From contig NWBO01000069.1 in assembly GCA_002633275.1 (NCBI GenBank), positions 1-64,000 on the forward strand: a stretch of 64,000 bases of DNA, read 5' to 3'. Each line of letters begins with the position of its first letter. Positions within the stretch are counted from its first letter, which is position 1. A program made the position numbers and the translations under genes. Of the stretch, positions 9,393 through 17,701 are shown piece by piece. Source of the stretch: Bacteroidales bacterium Phil12. Lineage in GTDB: Bacteria; Bacteroidota; Bacteroidia; Bacteroidales; P3. The notes below the pieces were generated by a model. It was not told where the DNA came from and did no database searches. It saw only the letters and a list, made by a program, of their open reading frames with translations.

Positions 9393-9424
9393 TTGCAAAA
9401 TTAATATAAATTTCCGTATCTTTG
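9393..9424 (+). promoter_or_regulatory. Bacteroidetes-type promoter of kdsA
   Basis: -33 TTG at 9393-9395 and -7 box TATCTTTG at 9417-9424, about 20 bp apart, ending 20 bp before the kdsA ATG. This matches the TTG-N19/20-TAnnTTTG consensus of the primary sigma factor in this phylum. Confidence 0.8.
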
Positions 9425-9444
9425 CGTTTTCAAAATTGAAAATT

Positions 9445-10257
9445 ATGGATTTATATAAGAAACTTCAAAATAAAGATGCTTTTTTTCTATTGGCCGGCCC
9501 TTGTGTTATAGAAAATGAGACCATGCCTTTTGAAATTGCACAGACTTTAACGGATATAACCAAACGCCTAAACATCCCTTTTGTTTTCAAAGCGTCTTAT
9601 CGCAAGGCTAATCGCTCAAAAGCCGATTCTTTTTCTGGAATAGGCGATAAAAAAGCATTGAGTATATTGAGAGAAATAAGAAATAAATTTTCCGTTCCGG
9701 TTGTTACAGATATTCACAGCGCAGGGGAAGCCGAAATGGCGGCAGAGTATGTGGATATTTTGCAAATACCTGCCTTTCTTTGCAGACAAACAGATATTAT
9801 AATGTCAGCAGCCAAAACAGGCAAGATTGTAAATATCAAAAAAGGGCAATTCCTATCGGCTGAGAGTATGAGATATGTCTGCGAAAAAGTATTGGAATGT
9901 GGCAATGACAAAATAATGCTTACCGACAGAGGTACATTCTTCGGTTATCAGGATTTGGTTGTCGATATGAGGAGTATTCCTATTATGCAACAGAACAATG
10001 TTCCAGTAATTATGGATATAACTCACAGTCTCCAAAAGCCTAATCAAACGGCAGGTGTATCGGGAGGCGACCCAAGTATGATTGCAACCATTGCCAAGGC
10101 AGCCATTGCCGTTGGAGCGGACGGTATATTTATGGAAACACATCCCGATTGCAAAAACGCAAAAAGCGACGGCAAAAATATGTTACCATTAGACGAAGTG
10201 GAGCAATTACTTTCCAATTTGCTCATATTAAAACAAGCCGTTAATAAACTTAAATAG
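9445..10257 (+). CDS. kdsA: 3-deoxy-8-phosphooctulonate synthase (KDO-8-P synthase)
   Basis: Condenses phosphoenolpyruvate with D-arabinose 5-phosphate to give KDO-8-phosphate for lipid A inner core. From the ATG at 9445 it is 270 residues, the usual length; the frame is open further upstream, but that stretch is the promoter. Signature segments are LLAGPCVIEN, FKASYRKANRSKADSFSG, QIPAFLCRQTD, VNIKKGQFLS, LTDRGTFFGYQDLVVDMRS and the C-terminal FMETHPDCKNAKSDG. An Asn/Cys pair would mark a metal-dependent type; the Cys in GPCVIE is present but I did not resolve the subtype. Confidence 0.96.
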   Translation: MDLYKKLQNKDAFFLLAGPCVIENETMPFEIAQTLTDITKRLNIPFVFKASYRKANRSKADSFSGIGDKKALSILREIRNKFSVPVVTDIHSAGEAEMAAEYVDILQIPAFLCRQTDIIMSAAKTGKIVNIKKGQFLSAESMRYVCEKVLECGNDKIMLTDRGTFFGYQDLVVDMRSIPIMQQNNVPVIMDITHSLQKPNQTAGVSGGDPSMIATIAKAAIAVGADGIFMETHPDCKNAKSDGKNMLPLDEVEQLLSNLLILKQAVNKLK

Positions 10258-10273
10258 AATAAATTTTTCTTTG

Positions 10274-10301
10274 ACACTCTTGCTTTTTTGAGTGAGAGTG
10301 T
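10274..10301 (+). terminator. Possible weak terminator after kdsA
   Basis: Arms ACACTCT (10274-10280) and AGAGTGT (10295-10301) with a T-rich loop, followed by TATTTGTTTT. It lies between kdsA and the Sua5/YrdC gene 17 bp before the next start. Confidence 0.4.
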
Positions 10302-10317
10302 TATTTGTTTTCGTACA

Positions 10318-10863
10318 ATGAAAGAAAGTAAAATATTATTTGAAGGGAAAACACTTATATACCCTACCGACACTATATGGGGTATCGGCTGCGACGCACG
10401 AAATATTTGTGCCATTGATAAAATCAAAGCCATAAAAGGACGAGACAACACAAAAAGTCTTATCGTCTTAGTTAAAGATATAGCGATGCTTAAAAATTAT
10501 GTGGAGAATATTCCGCAGGTTGCAATAGATATGATTTCGTCTTCACAAGAACCGACAACGATAATATACCCACACGCAAAGAATTTACCTATAACTCACT
10601 TGTCTTTTAATAATTCGATAGGCATACGAATACCTGACAATGATTTTCTGCAAAATCTTTTCGCCGAGTTCCCCTATCCGATTGTCTCCACATCGGCAAA
10701 TTTTAGCGGCAAGCCCTCTCCTACCTGTTTTGACGATATTGACAAAGAATTTCTGTTAAAAGCGGATTACGTCAGCACTTTTGACAGAAATTCCAAGCCT
10801 ACTTCTCACGCATCTTCCATATATCTTATAGACGATAACAATAATTTGAAAAAGATTAGGTAG
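10318..10863 (+). CDS. L-threonylcarbamoyladenylate synthase (Sua5/YciO/YrdC family)
   Basis: 181 residues, a single YrdC domain without the Sua5 C-terminal extension, so TsaC-like. It would form threonylcarbamoyl-AMP from Thr, bicarbonate and ATP for t6A37 of ANN-decoding tRNAs. Characteristic segments are LIYPTDTIWGIGCDA near the start, IKAIKGRDNTKSLIVLV, and IVSTSANFSGKPSP; the KxR and S/TxSANxSG elements bind the nucleotide. The start is the ATG at 10318; a TTG ten codons earlier is in frame but lies in the inverted repeat. Confidence 0.92.
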   Translation: MKESKILFEGKTLIYPTDTIWGIGCDARNICAIDKIKAIKGRDNTKSLIVLVKDIAMLKNYVENIPQVAIDMISSSQEPTTIIYPHAKNLPITHLSFNNSIGIRIPDNDFLQNLFAEFPYPIVSTSANFSGKPSPTCFDDIDKEFLLKADYVSTFDRNSKPTSHASSIYLIDDNNNLKKIR

Positions 10864-10872
10864 ATAAATTTT

Positions 10873-12477
10873 TTATTTATTTGAGATTGTTATTGTTTTT
10901 TCTATACCAACATCACTGATAAATTGTTCGTCGTGACTGACTACAAGCAACGTTCCCTTGTAATTCTTCAAAGTCAAAGCCAATATATTCATACTTGATA
11001 TATCTATATTGTTTGTTGGCTCGTCTGCAATAATCATATCGGGAGCATTCTCACTGACAAGCAAGCGACATAAAGCAAGTTTCATTTTTTCTCCACCGCT
11101 AAGATTTTCAGTCTTTTTGTCCCACGTTGATGAAGTAAATAAAAAGCGATTCAACAGTGTCTTTAATTCATGTTCGGGTTTCTTGGAATTGCAAGCCTCC
11201 AACTGACCATAAACACTCAATTCATCATCAAGACACGAATATTCTTGGTCAAGATACAATATATTCAGCGATTGAGAGCGGAATATTTCGCCACTTGTAG
11301 GCTGCAAATCTCCTGTTATCAATTTAAGCAGAGTACTTTTACCGCATCCGTTATCACCTTGCAGTCTGATACGCTCACCACTGAGTATTGATAAATTAAA
11401 AGGATGTTTTTCTCCTATAATATACCTATTATCGTATTTGAAAGTAATATTATTTGCTTCCAACAAACGCTTCCTTCCCGAAAGAAGAGAATTATCTACG
11501 TTTATTTTCATTGACGTATATTCATTAATAGAAGAACGTATTTCATGGATTTCCCTTTTCATTGTTTCCAATTTCTCTTGTTGGGCTTTGTTTAACAGAG
11601 ATGTCGTTGTCTCTGACTTATCACGAAGATTTCCCATAGATATGCGTGCCACACATTTCTTTGCACTGTGTTTTTCTCCTCTCGAAGCATGTTTTTGCTG
11701 TCGCTCCATTGTCTTTCGGGCAGACTCTTCGGCTTTTGCAAATTCTTTCTGCCGATTTTCCAAACGCTGCGTTTTTGCGGTATTCTCCGTATCAATTACC
11801 AGCCTATACTCATCATAATTCATCGGATAGAATTGCATTCCGTTTAAAGACATCTCATAAATAGCAGAAAGCATATTCAAAAGCGTCCTATCGTGACTGA
11901 CAACAATTGTTGTGCAATTCGTGTGAGTGATATACTCATACAACAAATTTCTACCTTTCGTATCAAGATGGTTGCTCGGTTCGTCCATCAAAACTATGGA
12001 CGGCTGATAAATATCAATACCGGATAGAAACACTTTTGTTTTTTCTCCGCCGCTGAGATTTCCCATAAGCATATCGGGACTGATATACCCTATTTGCCAC
12101 CGCACAAAGGCTTCCTCCAAACATTGCTGCAAATCCCAGTGGTCATTAAGTACTTCATAATCTTCCTCTGTACCGCAACCTTCCAATATTGATGACAAAG
12201 CCTTTAACTTATCCGCTAAACCCAGTGCCTGCGAAACAGTCATATCATCAAATTGTCCGAAATGCTGTGGTATCATATATGGTTCATCATCACAAAACAC
12301 CGTTCCCGTAGTCGGAGAGATTTTTCCCGCTATTATTTTCAAAAGCGTGGATTTCCCTACGCCATTATTTCCGACTATTGCACACTTCTCTTTTGCTGAA
12401 ATAGAAAAACTGATGTTTTGAAACAATATATCTTTATTGGAATGTACGAATGATAAGTCTTGAACTTGTAGGCTCAT
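10873..12477 (-). CDS. ABC-F family ATP-binding protein
   Basis: 534 residues with two ABC ATPase domains and no membrane segments, the layout of ABC-F translation factors that bind the ribosomal E site. Domain 1: Walker A GNNGVGKST, signature LSGGEKTKVFLSG, Walker B IVLMDEPSNHLD. Domain 2: GDNGCGKST, LSGGEKMKLALCR, MIIADEPTNNID. The inter-domain linker (about residues 225-300) is highly charged (ENRQKEFAKAEESARKTMERQQ), as the P-site tRNA interaction motif region usually is. ABC-F proteins include housekeeping factors and antibiotic-resistance proteins; the sequence alone does not decide which. It converges with the upstream gene, 9 bp apart. Confidence 0.9.
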   Translation of the reverse strand: MSLQVQDLSFVHSNKDILFQNISFSISAKEKCAIVGNNGVGKSTLLKIIAGKISPTTGTVFCDDEPYMIPQHFGQFDDMTVSQALGLADKLKALSSILEGCGTEEDYEVLNDHWDLQQCLEEAFVRWQIGYISPDMLMGNLSGGEKTKVFLSGIDIYQPSIVLMDEPSNHLDTKGRNLLYEYITHTNCTTIVVSHDRTLLNMLSAIYEMSLNGMQFYPMNYDEYRLVIDTENTAKTQRLENRQKEFAKAEESARKTMERQQKHASRGEKHSAKKCVARISMGNLRDKSETTTSLLNKAQQEKLETMKREIHEIRSSINEYTSMKINVDNSLLSGRKRLLEANNITFKYDNRYIIGEKHPFNLSILSGERIRLQGDNGCGKSTLLKLITGDLQPTSGEIFRSQSLNILYLDQEYSCLDDELSVYGQLEACNSKKPEHELKTLLNRFLFTSSTWDKKTENLSGGEKMKLALCRLLVSENAPDMIIADEPTNNIDISSMNILALTLKNYKGTLLVVSHDEQFISDVGIEKTITISNK

Positions 12478-12655
12478 AATTATTTGAAATCATTAAAGTG
12501 TTAAACAATAAAAAACACGCATAGGTCATAGATTTTGCCTATACTATTACTGAGATTTATGGTATAACCTTTATTTTTACATGATTGCAAATAACAAATT
12601 TTTTGCAAAGATACCACTTTTTTATAATATGACAATATTATGCGTTACTTTGTTT

Positions 12656-12781
12656 GATAATATTTCGTTTATTAATACAATTACATTGTCAATAACCGAC
12701 AAAATAATCAGTGATATTATTTTACTGATGTTTAATATTATTTTATCAGTGTTTAACATCAGTAAAGCGAAAAGTGTTATA
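12656..12781. repeat. 21-bp repeat array, locus 4 (about 6 degenerate units)
   Basis: Frames of 21 bp from 12656. The clearest units are 12719-12739 (TTACTGATGTTTAATATT) and 12740-12760 (TTATCAGTGTTTAACATC). Outer units are eroded. The array lies between the ABC-F gene and radA, ending 27 bp from the radA stop. It accounts for most of the 330-bp gap; nothing else is seen there. Confidence 0.75.
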
Positions 12782-12808
12782 GCAAAATTGAGAATTAATA
12801 AACGTATT

Positions 12809-14167
12809 TTATTTAACCAATGCTTCGATAAGATTATCGACAGAAGAGATAAATACAGGCTGTATCTTGTATTTTTCAATCAAACTGTCTTTATTGTATT
12901 TGCTTAAAAAAACCTTTTCAAAACCCATAGCCTGCGCTTCACTTATCCTACGGTCGATATAAGGCACAGGACGAATTTCTCCGCTCAATCCCACTTCGGC
13001 AGCAAAGCAATACTTGTCATCTACGGCTATATCCTGATGAGAAGAAATGATTGAAGTCAATACGGATAAGTCTATCGCAGGGTCATTGACACGCAAACCG
13101 CCCGCAATATTCAAAAACACATCTTTATTGCTTACCTTCACTCCCGCTTTCTTTTCCAAAACTGCAAGAAGCATATTCAAACGACGAATATCAAAACCAT
13201 TGCTCACACGTTGCGGCGAAGAATAATATGTAGGAGATACCAAGGCTTGGGTTTCGATAAGTATCGTTCTTCTGCCTTCCAATGTTGCACAAATGGAAAC
13301 ACCACTCAAACTTTCTTCTCGTTGCGAAAGCAATACTTTTGAAGGATTATCAACAGCTATAAGCCCAAAAGACGACATCTCGTAAATACCTATTTCGTTC
13401 GTTGAACCAAAACGATTTTTTATTGAACGTAAAATTCGATAGCCGTAATTCTTGTCGCCCTCGAATTGTAATACGGTATCCACCATATGTTCCAAAATTT
13501 TAGGGCCTGCAAGAGTTCCGTCCTTGGTAATATGCCCCACAAGAAGAATAGGTATATTGTAATATTTGGCAAAGTCAATCAATTTATCGGCACAAGACCT
13601 CACTTGCGTTATACTGCCTGCAAAAGAATCTACTTCCTTTGACGTCATAGTCTGAATAGAGTCTATGACAATCATATTTGGCAATATTTCTTTGGCAGTA
13701 TCTATAACGGAATCCACATCGGTCGAAGCCAACACAAGACAATTATCGGACGAAATTTTCATTCTCAATTGTCTTAGTTTTATTTGTTCCAAGCTCTCCT
13801 CTCCCGATACATAAAGAATTTTACTACTTTGGCAATTCAAGGCAACTTGCAAGAGCAATGTACTTTTACCTATTCCCGGCTCACCGCCAATCAACACCAC
13901 GCTACCTGTAACCAAACCGCCGCCGAGTACTCTATTGAGTTCAACGTCTTTCAAATCCAACCGATGCGATTCGGAGTATTCTATTTGCGATATAGGTTTT
14001 GCTATTTGTTTTATAGGTTGGGAGCGTTTGGCAAAGGTTGAAGACGATGCAGCTGTTACTTTCTCTTCCATAGTACCCCAAGAACTACACTCCGGACACT
14101 TACCCAAATAACTTGAAGACTGGTATCCGCAATTGGAACAAACAAAAACTTTTCTTTCTTTCGCCAT
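12809..14167 (-). CDS. radA: DNA repair protein RadA
   Basis: 452 residues. An N-terminal C4 zinc finger (Cys10, 13, 24, 27: VCSNCGY...GKCPEC) is followed by a RecA-like ATPase core with Walker A GGEPGIGKSTLL and Walker B-like NMIVIDSIQ, the RadA-specific KNRFG motif (IKNRFGSTNEIGIYEM), and a C-terminal Lon-protease-like domain (FAAEVGLSGEIRPVPYIDRRISEAQ). RadA is a hexameric helicase that drives branch migration during recombinational repair. Length and domain order are normal. Confidence 0.97.
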   Translation of the reverse strand: MAKERKVFVCSNCGYQSSSYLGKCPECSSWGTMEEKVTAASSSTFAKRSQPIKQIAKPISQIEYSESHRLDLKDVELNRVLGGGLVTGSVVLIGGEPGIGKSTLLLQVALNCQSSKILYVSGEESLEQIKLRQLRMKISSDNCLVLASTDVDSVIDTAKEILPNMIVIDSIQTMTSKEVDSFAGSITQVRSCADKLIDFAKYYNIPILLVGHITKDGTLAGPKILEHMVDTVLQFEGDKNYGYRILRSIKNRFGSTNEIGIYEMSSFGLIAVDNPSKVLLSQREESLSGVSICATLEGRRTILIETQALVSPTYYSSPQRVSNGFDIRRLNMLLAVLEKKAGVKVSNKDVFLNIAGGLRVNDPAIDLSVLTSIISSHQDIAVDDKYCFAAEVGLSGEIRPVPYIDRRISEAQAMGFEKVFLSKYNKDSLIEKYKIQPVFISSVDNLIEALVK

Positions 14168-14253
14168 ATCGTGATGTAATTGTGTTGTTTCTTTTATCCG
14201 AATGTGTTGATATTTTATCGGTGTATGTGTTAGTAAAAATTTTCTCGCTAATC

Positions 14254-14358
14254 AGTAAAATAATCACTCATACTAATTCAACAGTGTTTAACACTAATTT
14301 TTTAATCTCAATGATTATTTTCGTACTTTTTAATATTAGTGTTTCGATGTGCGAAACA
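14254..14358. repeat. 21-bp repeat array, locus 5 (4-5 units)
   Basis: Units at 14254-14274, 14275-14295, 14296-14316 and 14317-14337. The second holds the full core CAGTGTTTAACACT. The fifth position (14338-14358) is occupied by a separate hairpin, GTGTTTCG / CGAAACAC, which ends 9 bp from the stop of the next minus-strand gene and may serve as its terminator. Confidence 0.8.
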
Positions 14359-14367
14359 CTAAAAATT

Positions 14368-15792
14368 TTAACTTGGTCTGACGTTTATTTTATATTTAAT
14401 TTCTTTTTGCTTAGAGAACTTTTTTTGGTCTTTCTTATACTTCTTGTGATAAGGACCATAAGGCAAATCCTGAAAAGCATAAATCTGCATCTGTTCCATA
14501 ACACCAAGGTCATAAACTTGCTCACTGTCCAACTCCATATCCTTATTGTGATATTCCTTTGGCGGTATAGGAGTATCATAATTAAACTCCAACTGACGAG
14601 CAAACAATGTATCAAAAGTCTTTGTTGAAATCAATGTGTAATGAGCCACAGCCTTTGTAGCCGTACTCCAATAAGGATTATCGAAACGATATACGGTTAT
14701 AAACATTACTGCATCGGCATCATAGGTCTCTCTCAAAGATTTGATGTCTTTTGTTTTCACATATTGTGAACTAAACATCGTGTCCTTTTTGTATGCTTCC
14801 ATTGTAGCAATTGCCGAATAAGGATAATAACCACGTTTGCCTATTTCCTTAGTTGCCATAATCAGAAGCATTTCATCGGCTTTCTCGTATTGGGAACGAT
14901 TCCACGGATAAAGGATAAGTATATTCTTTGGAGCCTCTTCATATAATTTGTCGTAGGTTTTACTTCTTTCTATTTTCTTTGGGAAAAGTTTTCTCCACGT
15001 TCTCTTTATTAAGTTCGGTTTCTTAGGTTCGTTATAATAAGTTACTCTTTCTACTTTATTTCCTAATGAATCTATGCTGTCGGGAAGATTTTTCGCTTCC
15101 ATCATATATACAACCTTATCCATAGTTGAAAGTTTCTTGGATTTTTGTTGCGATATATCGTCTTTTTTCTTTTTGAATTTTTTAAGAAAATCAGGTGTGT
15201 TATCCTCCTTTTCATCTGTCGGAACGACAATATTACTATTGTCTGTCGGATTACCTAACAAATCTTCCAAAGTCTGCGATGTTGTATCCGCCAAATCCTT
15301 TGCGGCATTAATCATTGTATCAACGGGAACGACTATTGTTTTATTCTCCTCTTCTTCTACATCGTTCTCCGTTTTGTCTTCATTTTCTTTTATGGTGTTT
15401 AGTAAAGCGTCTTTTTCCTTTTTACGTTCTTCTTCTATTCGTTTCTTTTCTTCCTTTGCGGCATTCTTTATCAACTCTTCTTGTTGCTTTTCTTTCTCTC
15501 TTTTTGCCTTTTCGTCTTGTTTTTTCCTCTTATCCGCCTCTTTGTTTTTCTTTTCGTTGGCTTTTTTCTTCTCTTTTGCTTCTTTTTCCAATTGTTTTTT
15601 GGTTTTCTTATCCTGTTGCGATTGTTTTGTCGTCTGTGTTTTTAGATTTGACTTGTCCTTATCGTTTTCCTTTGCTGGTTGCAAACGACTTATATTAGGC
15701 TCAACCTTTGCTATTTCAGGCTTATTGGAAGAACAGGCAATCAACAACAAAACCGATAAAGTCAATAAAATATATTTTTTCAATGATTTCAT
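14368..15792 (-). CDS. Lipoprotein with Lys/Glu-rich coiled coil and DUF799 (GNA1162-like) domain
   Basis: 474 residues. The lipobox LLLIACSS puts the lipidated Cys at residue 20. Residues ~45-145 are almost only K, E, R, Q and D (KKQLEKEAKEKKKANEKKNK...), a long charged helix. The C-terminal ~210 residues (NILILYPWNRSQYEKADEML, DADAVMFITVYRF) resemble the DUF799/GNA1162 outer-membrane lipoprotein family. In many Gram-negatives DUF799 and DUF4810 lipoproteins are encoded together with a CsgG/HfaB-type lipoprotein and are thought to form a cell-envelope complex. Here DUF4810 is directly upstream but no CsgG homologue is adjacent. The charged insertion is much longer than usual for the family. 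Confidence 0.75.
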   Translation of the reverse strand: MKSLKKYILLTLSVLLLIACSSNKPEIAKVEPNISRLQPAKENDKDKSNLKTQTTKQSQQDKKTKKQLEKEAKEKKKANEKKNKEADKRKKQDEKAKREKEKQQEELIKNAAKEEKKRIEEERKKEKDALLNTIKENEDKTENDVEEEENKTIVVPVDTMINAAKDLADTTSQTLEDLLGNPTDNSNIVVPTDEKEDNTPDFLKKFKKKKDDISQQKSKKLSTMDKVVYMMEAKNLPDSIDSLGNKVERVTYYNEPKKPNLIKRTWRKLFPKKIERSKTYDKLYEEAPKNILILYPWNRSQYEKADEMLLIMATKEIGKRGYYPYSAIATMEAYKKDTMFSSQYVKTKDIKSLRETYDADAVMFITVYRFDNPYWSTATKAVAHYTLISTKTFDTLFARQLEFNYDTPIPPKEYHNKDMELDSEQVYDLGVMEQMQIYAFQDLPYGPYHKKYKKDQKKFSKQKEIKYKINVRPS

Positions 15793-15838
15793 AAATTCTT
15801 TCTAAGATTACAATAATTTTTATTTGATATTGCACAAA

Positions 15839-15901
15839 TGATGTTTAACACTATTTTACTGATGTTTAATATTATTTTACTGATGTTAAACATTATTTTG
15901 C
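15839..15901. repeat. 21-bp repeat array, locus 6 (3 near-identical units)
   Basis: Units 15839-15859, 15860-15880 and 15881-15901, each starting TGATGTT and ending ATTTTAC or ATTTTGC. This is the best-conserved array seen. It sits inside the DUF4810-DUF799 gene pair, immediately against the stop codon of the upstream gene, so it would be transcribed with them. Confidence 0.9.
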
Positions 15902-15903
15902 TG

Positions 15904-16263
15904 TTATTTGATACCGTTTTTGCGTTTGATACTCTCCACGAAATTTTTGCTCTCAGGAAAAAGATGAACTTCCTTATCGAAAAACGTCAAAGCCTTAACC
16001 GTGTCGCCTTGCAACAACAAAAGTTGTGCATAATCAACACAAACTCCCGGAGGTAAGGTATTCTTTTTCTTAGACTTCTTTTTCTTGTTTTTATCTCCCT
16101 CTACCAAACTCTTATATCCCTTAACAGCCTTTTTTAATTCCTTTTCGTCAGTGGCGACAGTGTATTTGAACGCCATTTCATCGTAACCTTTATATTTATA
16201 CAACTGCTTTGTACAGGAAGAAAACAACACAAGACAAAGAAATATGATTGCAATATTTTTCAT
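15904..16263 (-). CDS. DUF4810-like lipoprotein
   Basis: 119 residues with lipobox VLFSSCTK (Cys17). The mature start KQLYKYKGYDE followed by a TPR-like helical region (GVCVDYAQLLLLQGDTVKALTFFDKEVHLFPES) is characteristic of DUF4810 lipoproteins. A lysine-rich insert (KNKKKKSKKKN) echoes the basic tract of its downstream partner. The pair is separated by about 110 bp containing a 21-bp array. It probably acts with the DUF799 lipoprotein at the outer membrane. Confidence 0.75.
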   Translation of the reverse strand: MKNIAIIFLCLVLFSSCTKQLYKYKGYDEMAFKYTVATDEKELKKAVKGYKSLVEGDKNKKKKSKKKNTLPPGVCVDYAQLLLLQGDTVKALTFFDKEVHLFPESKNFVESIKRKNGIK

Positions 16264-16341
16264 ATACGTATCTGTTTTAGAATTGCAAAGTTAAAAAAAT
16301 TTTCAATGAACTTTAATAAATTTATTGAAAAACAGAATTTC

Positions 16342-17538
16342 TCATAGGTTAAAAACTTCACACGCACGCTTGAAAATACCGTTGGCATAGGCTATCGCCA
16401 TACCGTAATTGGTTATCGGGATTTTTGCTTGTCGGAACACCTGCAAACGATTCATAAGTTGTTTTTGCGTAGCCATACACCCGCCACACTGAATAACCAA
16501 AGCGTAATCCTTAACATTATCCACCATATCCGTCAAACCAGCCAAAACCTTAAATTCAAGGTCTTTCTTCGTGTATTTTCTTAACATCATAGGAATTTTG
16601 ACCCTGCCGATGTCCTCACATGTAGGCTGGTGAGAACAATTCTCCAACAACAGAATTTTGTCGCCGTCTTTCAAATTATCTATATGCGGAGTTCCTTTCA
16701 AATAATCTTCAAACGCTCCTTTTTCCTTGACCAAAAGAATAGAGAAACTTGTCAAAAAAATATCCTTCGGAACAATGGCATCGACAATCTTAAATACCTG
16801 CGAATCCGTTATCACAAGAGTCGGTTTGATGTTTAACGTTCTTAAAGTGTATTCCAATTGCTCGGGTTTAACAACTATATTCATACAATTGTTGTCCAAC
16901 ACCTCCCTAACCATTTTAACTTGCGGCAAAATCATTCTTCCCTTTGGAGCAGCGGAGTCTATCGGCGTTACCAAAACAACAAAATCCTTTGGAGTTATTA
17001 TACCATTCAACACGCCTTTATTATCGTATGGATTTTGTTTAAGATATCTGCCTATAAGTTTTGTTAATTCGGTTTTAGTGTTTGGCAAAACGGAAGTTAA
17101 AAGAATAAAATCTTTAAAATATTTCTGTATTTCGTTTTTTGTCGTTTCGTTTATCGGAAAAATATCTTGCTTATTATAAACGATGATATAAGGAATATTT
17201 CTATTAACAAAAGTATTGATAAGATTTTTTTCAGTATAGTCAAAACTGTTTTCACTAACCACGATAACGGCTAAATCCACAAGATTTACGGCTTCAAGTG
17301 TCTTGGTTTTTCTTTGCGGCGAAAGAATTGTGTTATCGTCCAATCCTGCCGTATCTATCAGCATTACTGCACCAATGTCATTCAACTCGATAGTTTTCTT
17401 TACAATATCGGTTGTAGTACCTCGTTGCTGCGAAACGATTGCCGTATTCTGTCCCGTCAAAACATTAATCAACGAACTTTTCCCCACATTACACTTACCG
17501 AAAAAACCTATATGTGCTTTATTCTCTCTGTATTCCAT
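16342..17538 (-). CDS. hydF: [FeFe]-hydrogenase maturation GTPase HydF
   Basis: 398 residues. An N-terminal TrmE/Era-like GTPase domain has G1 GKCNVGKSS (residues 14-22), G3 DTAG and G4 YNKQD. A dimerisation domain follows, then a C-terminal [4Fe-4S] domain whose ligands are visible as CSH in ENCSHQPTCEDIGRVKIP (~residue 300) and CGGC in VIQCGGCMATQ (~residue 350). HydF is the scaffold on which HydE and HydG build the diiron subcluster before transfer to the hydrogenase. It implies hydrogen metabolism in an anaerobe. hydE, hydG and hydA are not in this window. Confidence 0.95.
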   Translation of the reverse strand: MEYRENKAHIGFFGKCNVGKSSLINVLTGQNTAIVSQQRGTTTDIVKKTIELNDIGAVMLIDTAGLDDNTILSPQRKTKTLEAVNLVDLAVIVVSENSFDYTEKNLINTFVNRNIPYIIVYNKQDIFPINETTKNEIQKYFKDFILLTSVLPNTKTELTKLIGRYLKQNPYDNKGVLNGIITPKDFVVLVTPIDSAAPKGRMILPQVKMVREVLDNNCMNIVVKPEQLEYTLRTLNIKPTLVITDSQVFKIVDAIVPKDIFLTSFSILLVKEKGAFEDYLKGTPHIDNLKDGDKILLLENCSHQPTCEDIGRVKIPMMLRKYTKKDLEFKVLAGLTDMVDNVKDYALVIQCGGCMATQKQLMNRLQVFRQAKIPITNYGMAIAYANGIFKRACEVFNL

Positions 17539-17595
17539 AACAAAATTATTTTTGCAAAAGTAATAAAAACAAAGAAAAATTTTTTATTTAACACT

Positions 17596-17658
17596 GCAAA
17601 AATAGTTTATCACATAATTTTTTTAATGTTTAACACTATTTGAATGAAAATTATATTA
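17596..17658. repeat. 21-bp repeat array, locus 7 (1 clear unit plus flanks)
   Basis: The clear unit is 17617-17637 (AATGTTTAACACT). Flanking 21-mers 17596-17616 and 17638-17658 are eroded. It lies between the divergent genes hydF and alt-glmU. Confidence 0.55.
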
Positions 17659-17701
17659 ATTTTGTCGGTTGTTAGAATGATGAAATTTAATATTATAGAT
17701 T

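Noticed and set aside
14113..14628. 171-codon plus-strand frame crossing the radA start, array locus 5 and the DUF799 gene end
   Set aside because: It overlaps two supported genes on the other strand and translates a repeat array into hydrophobic filler.
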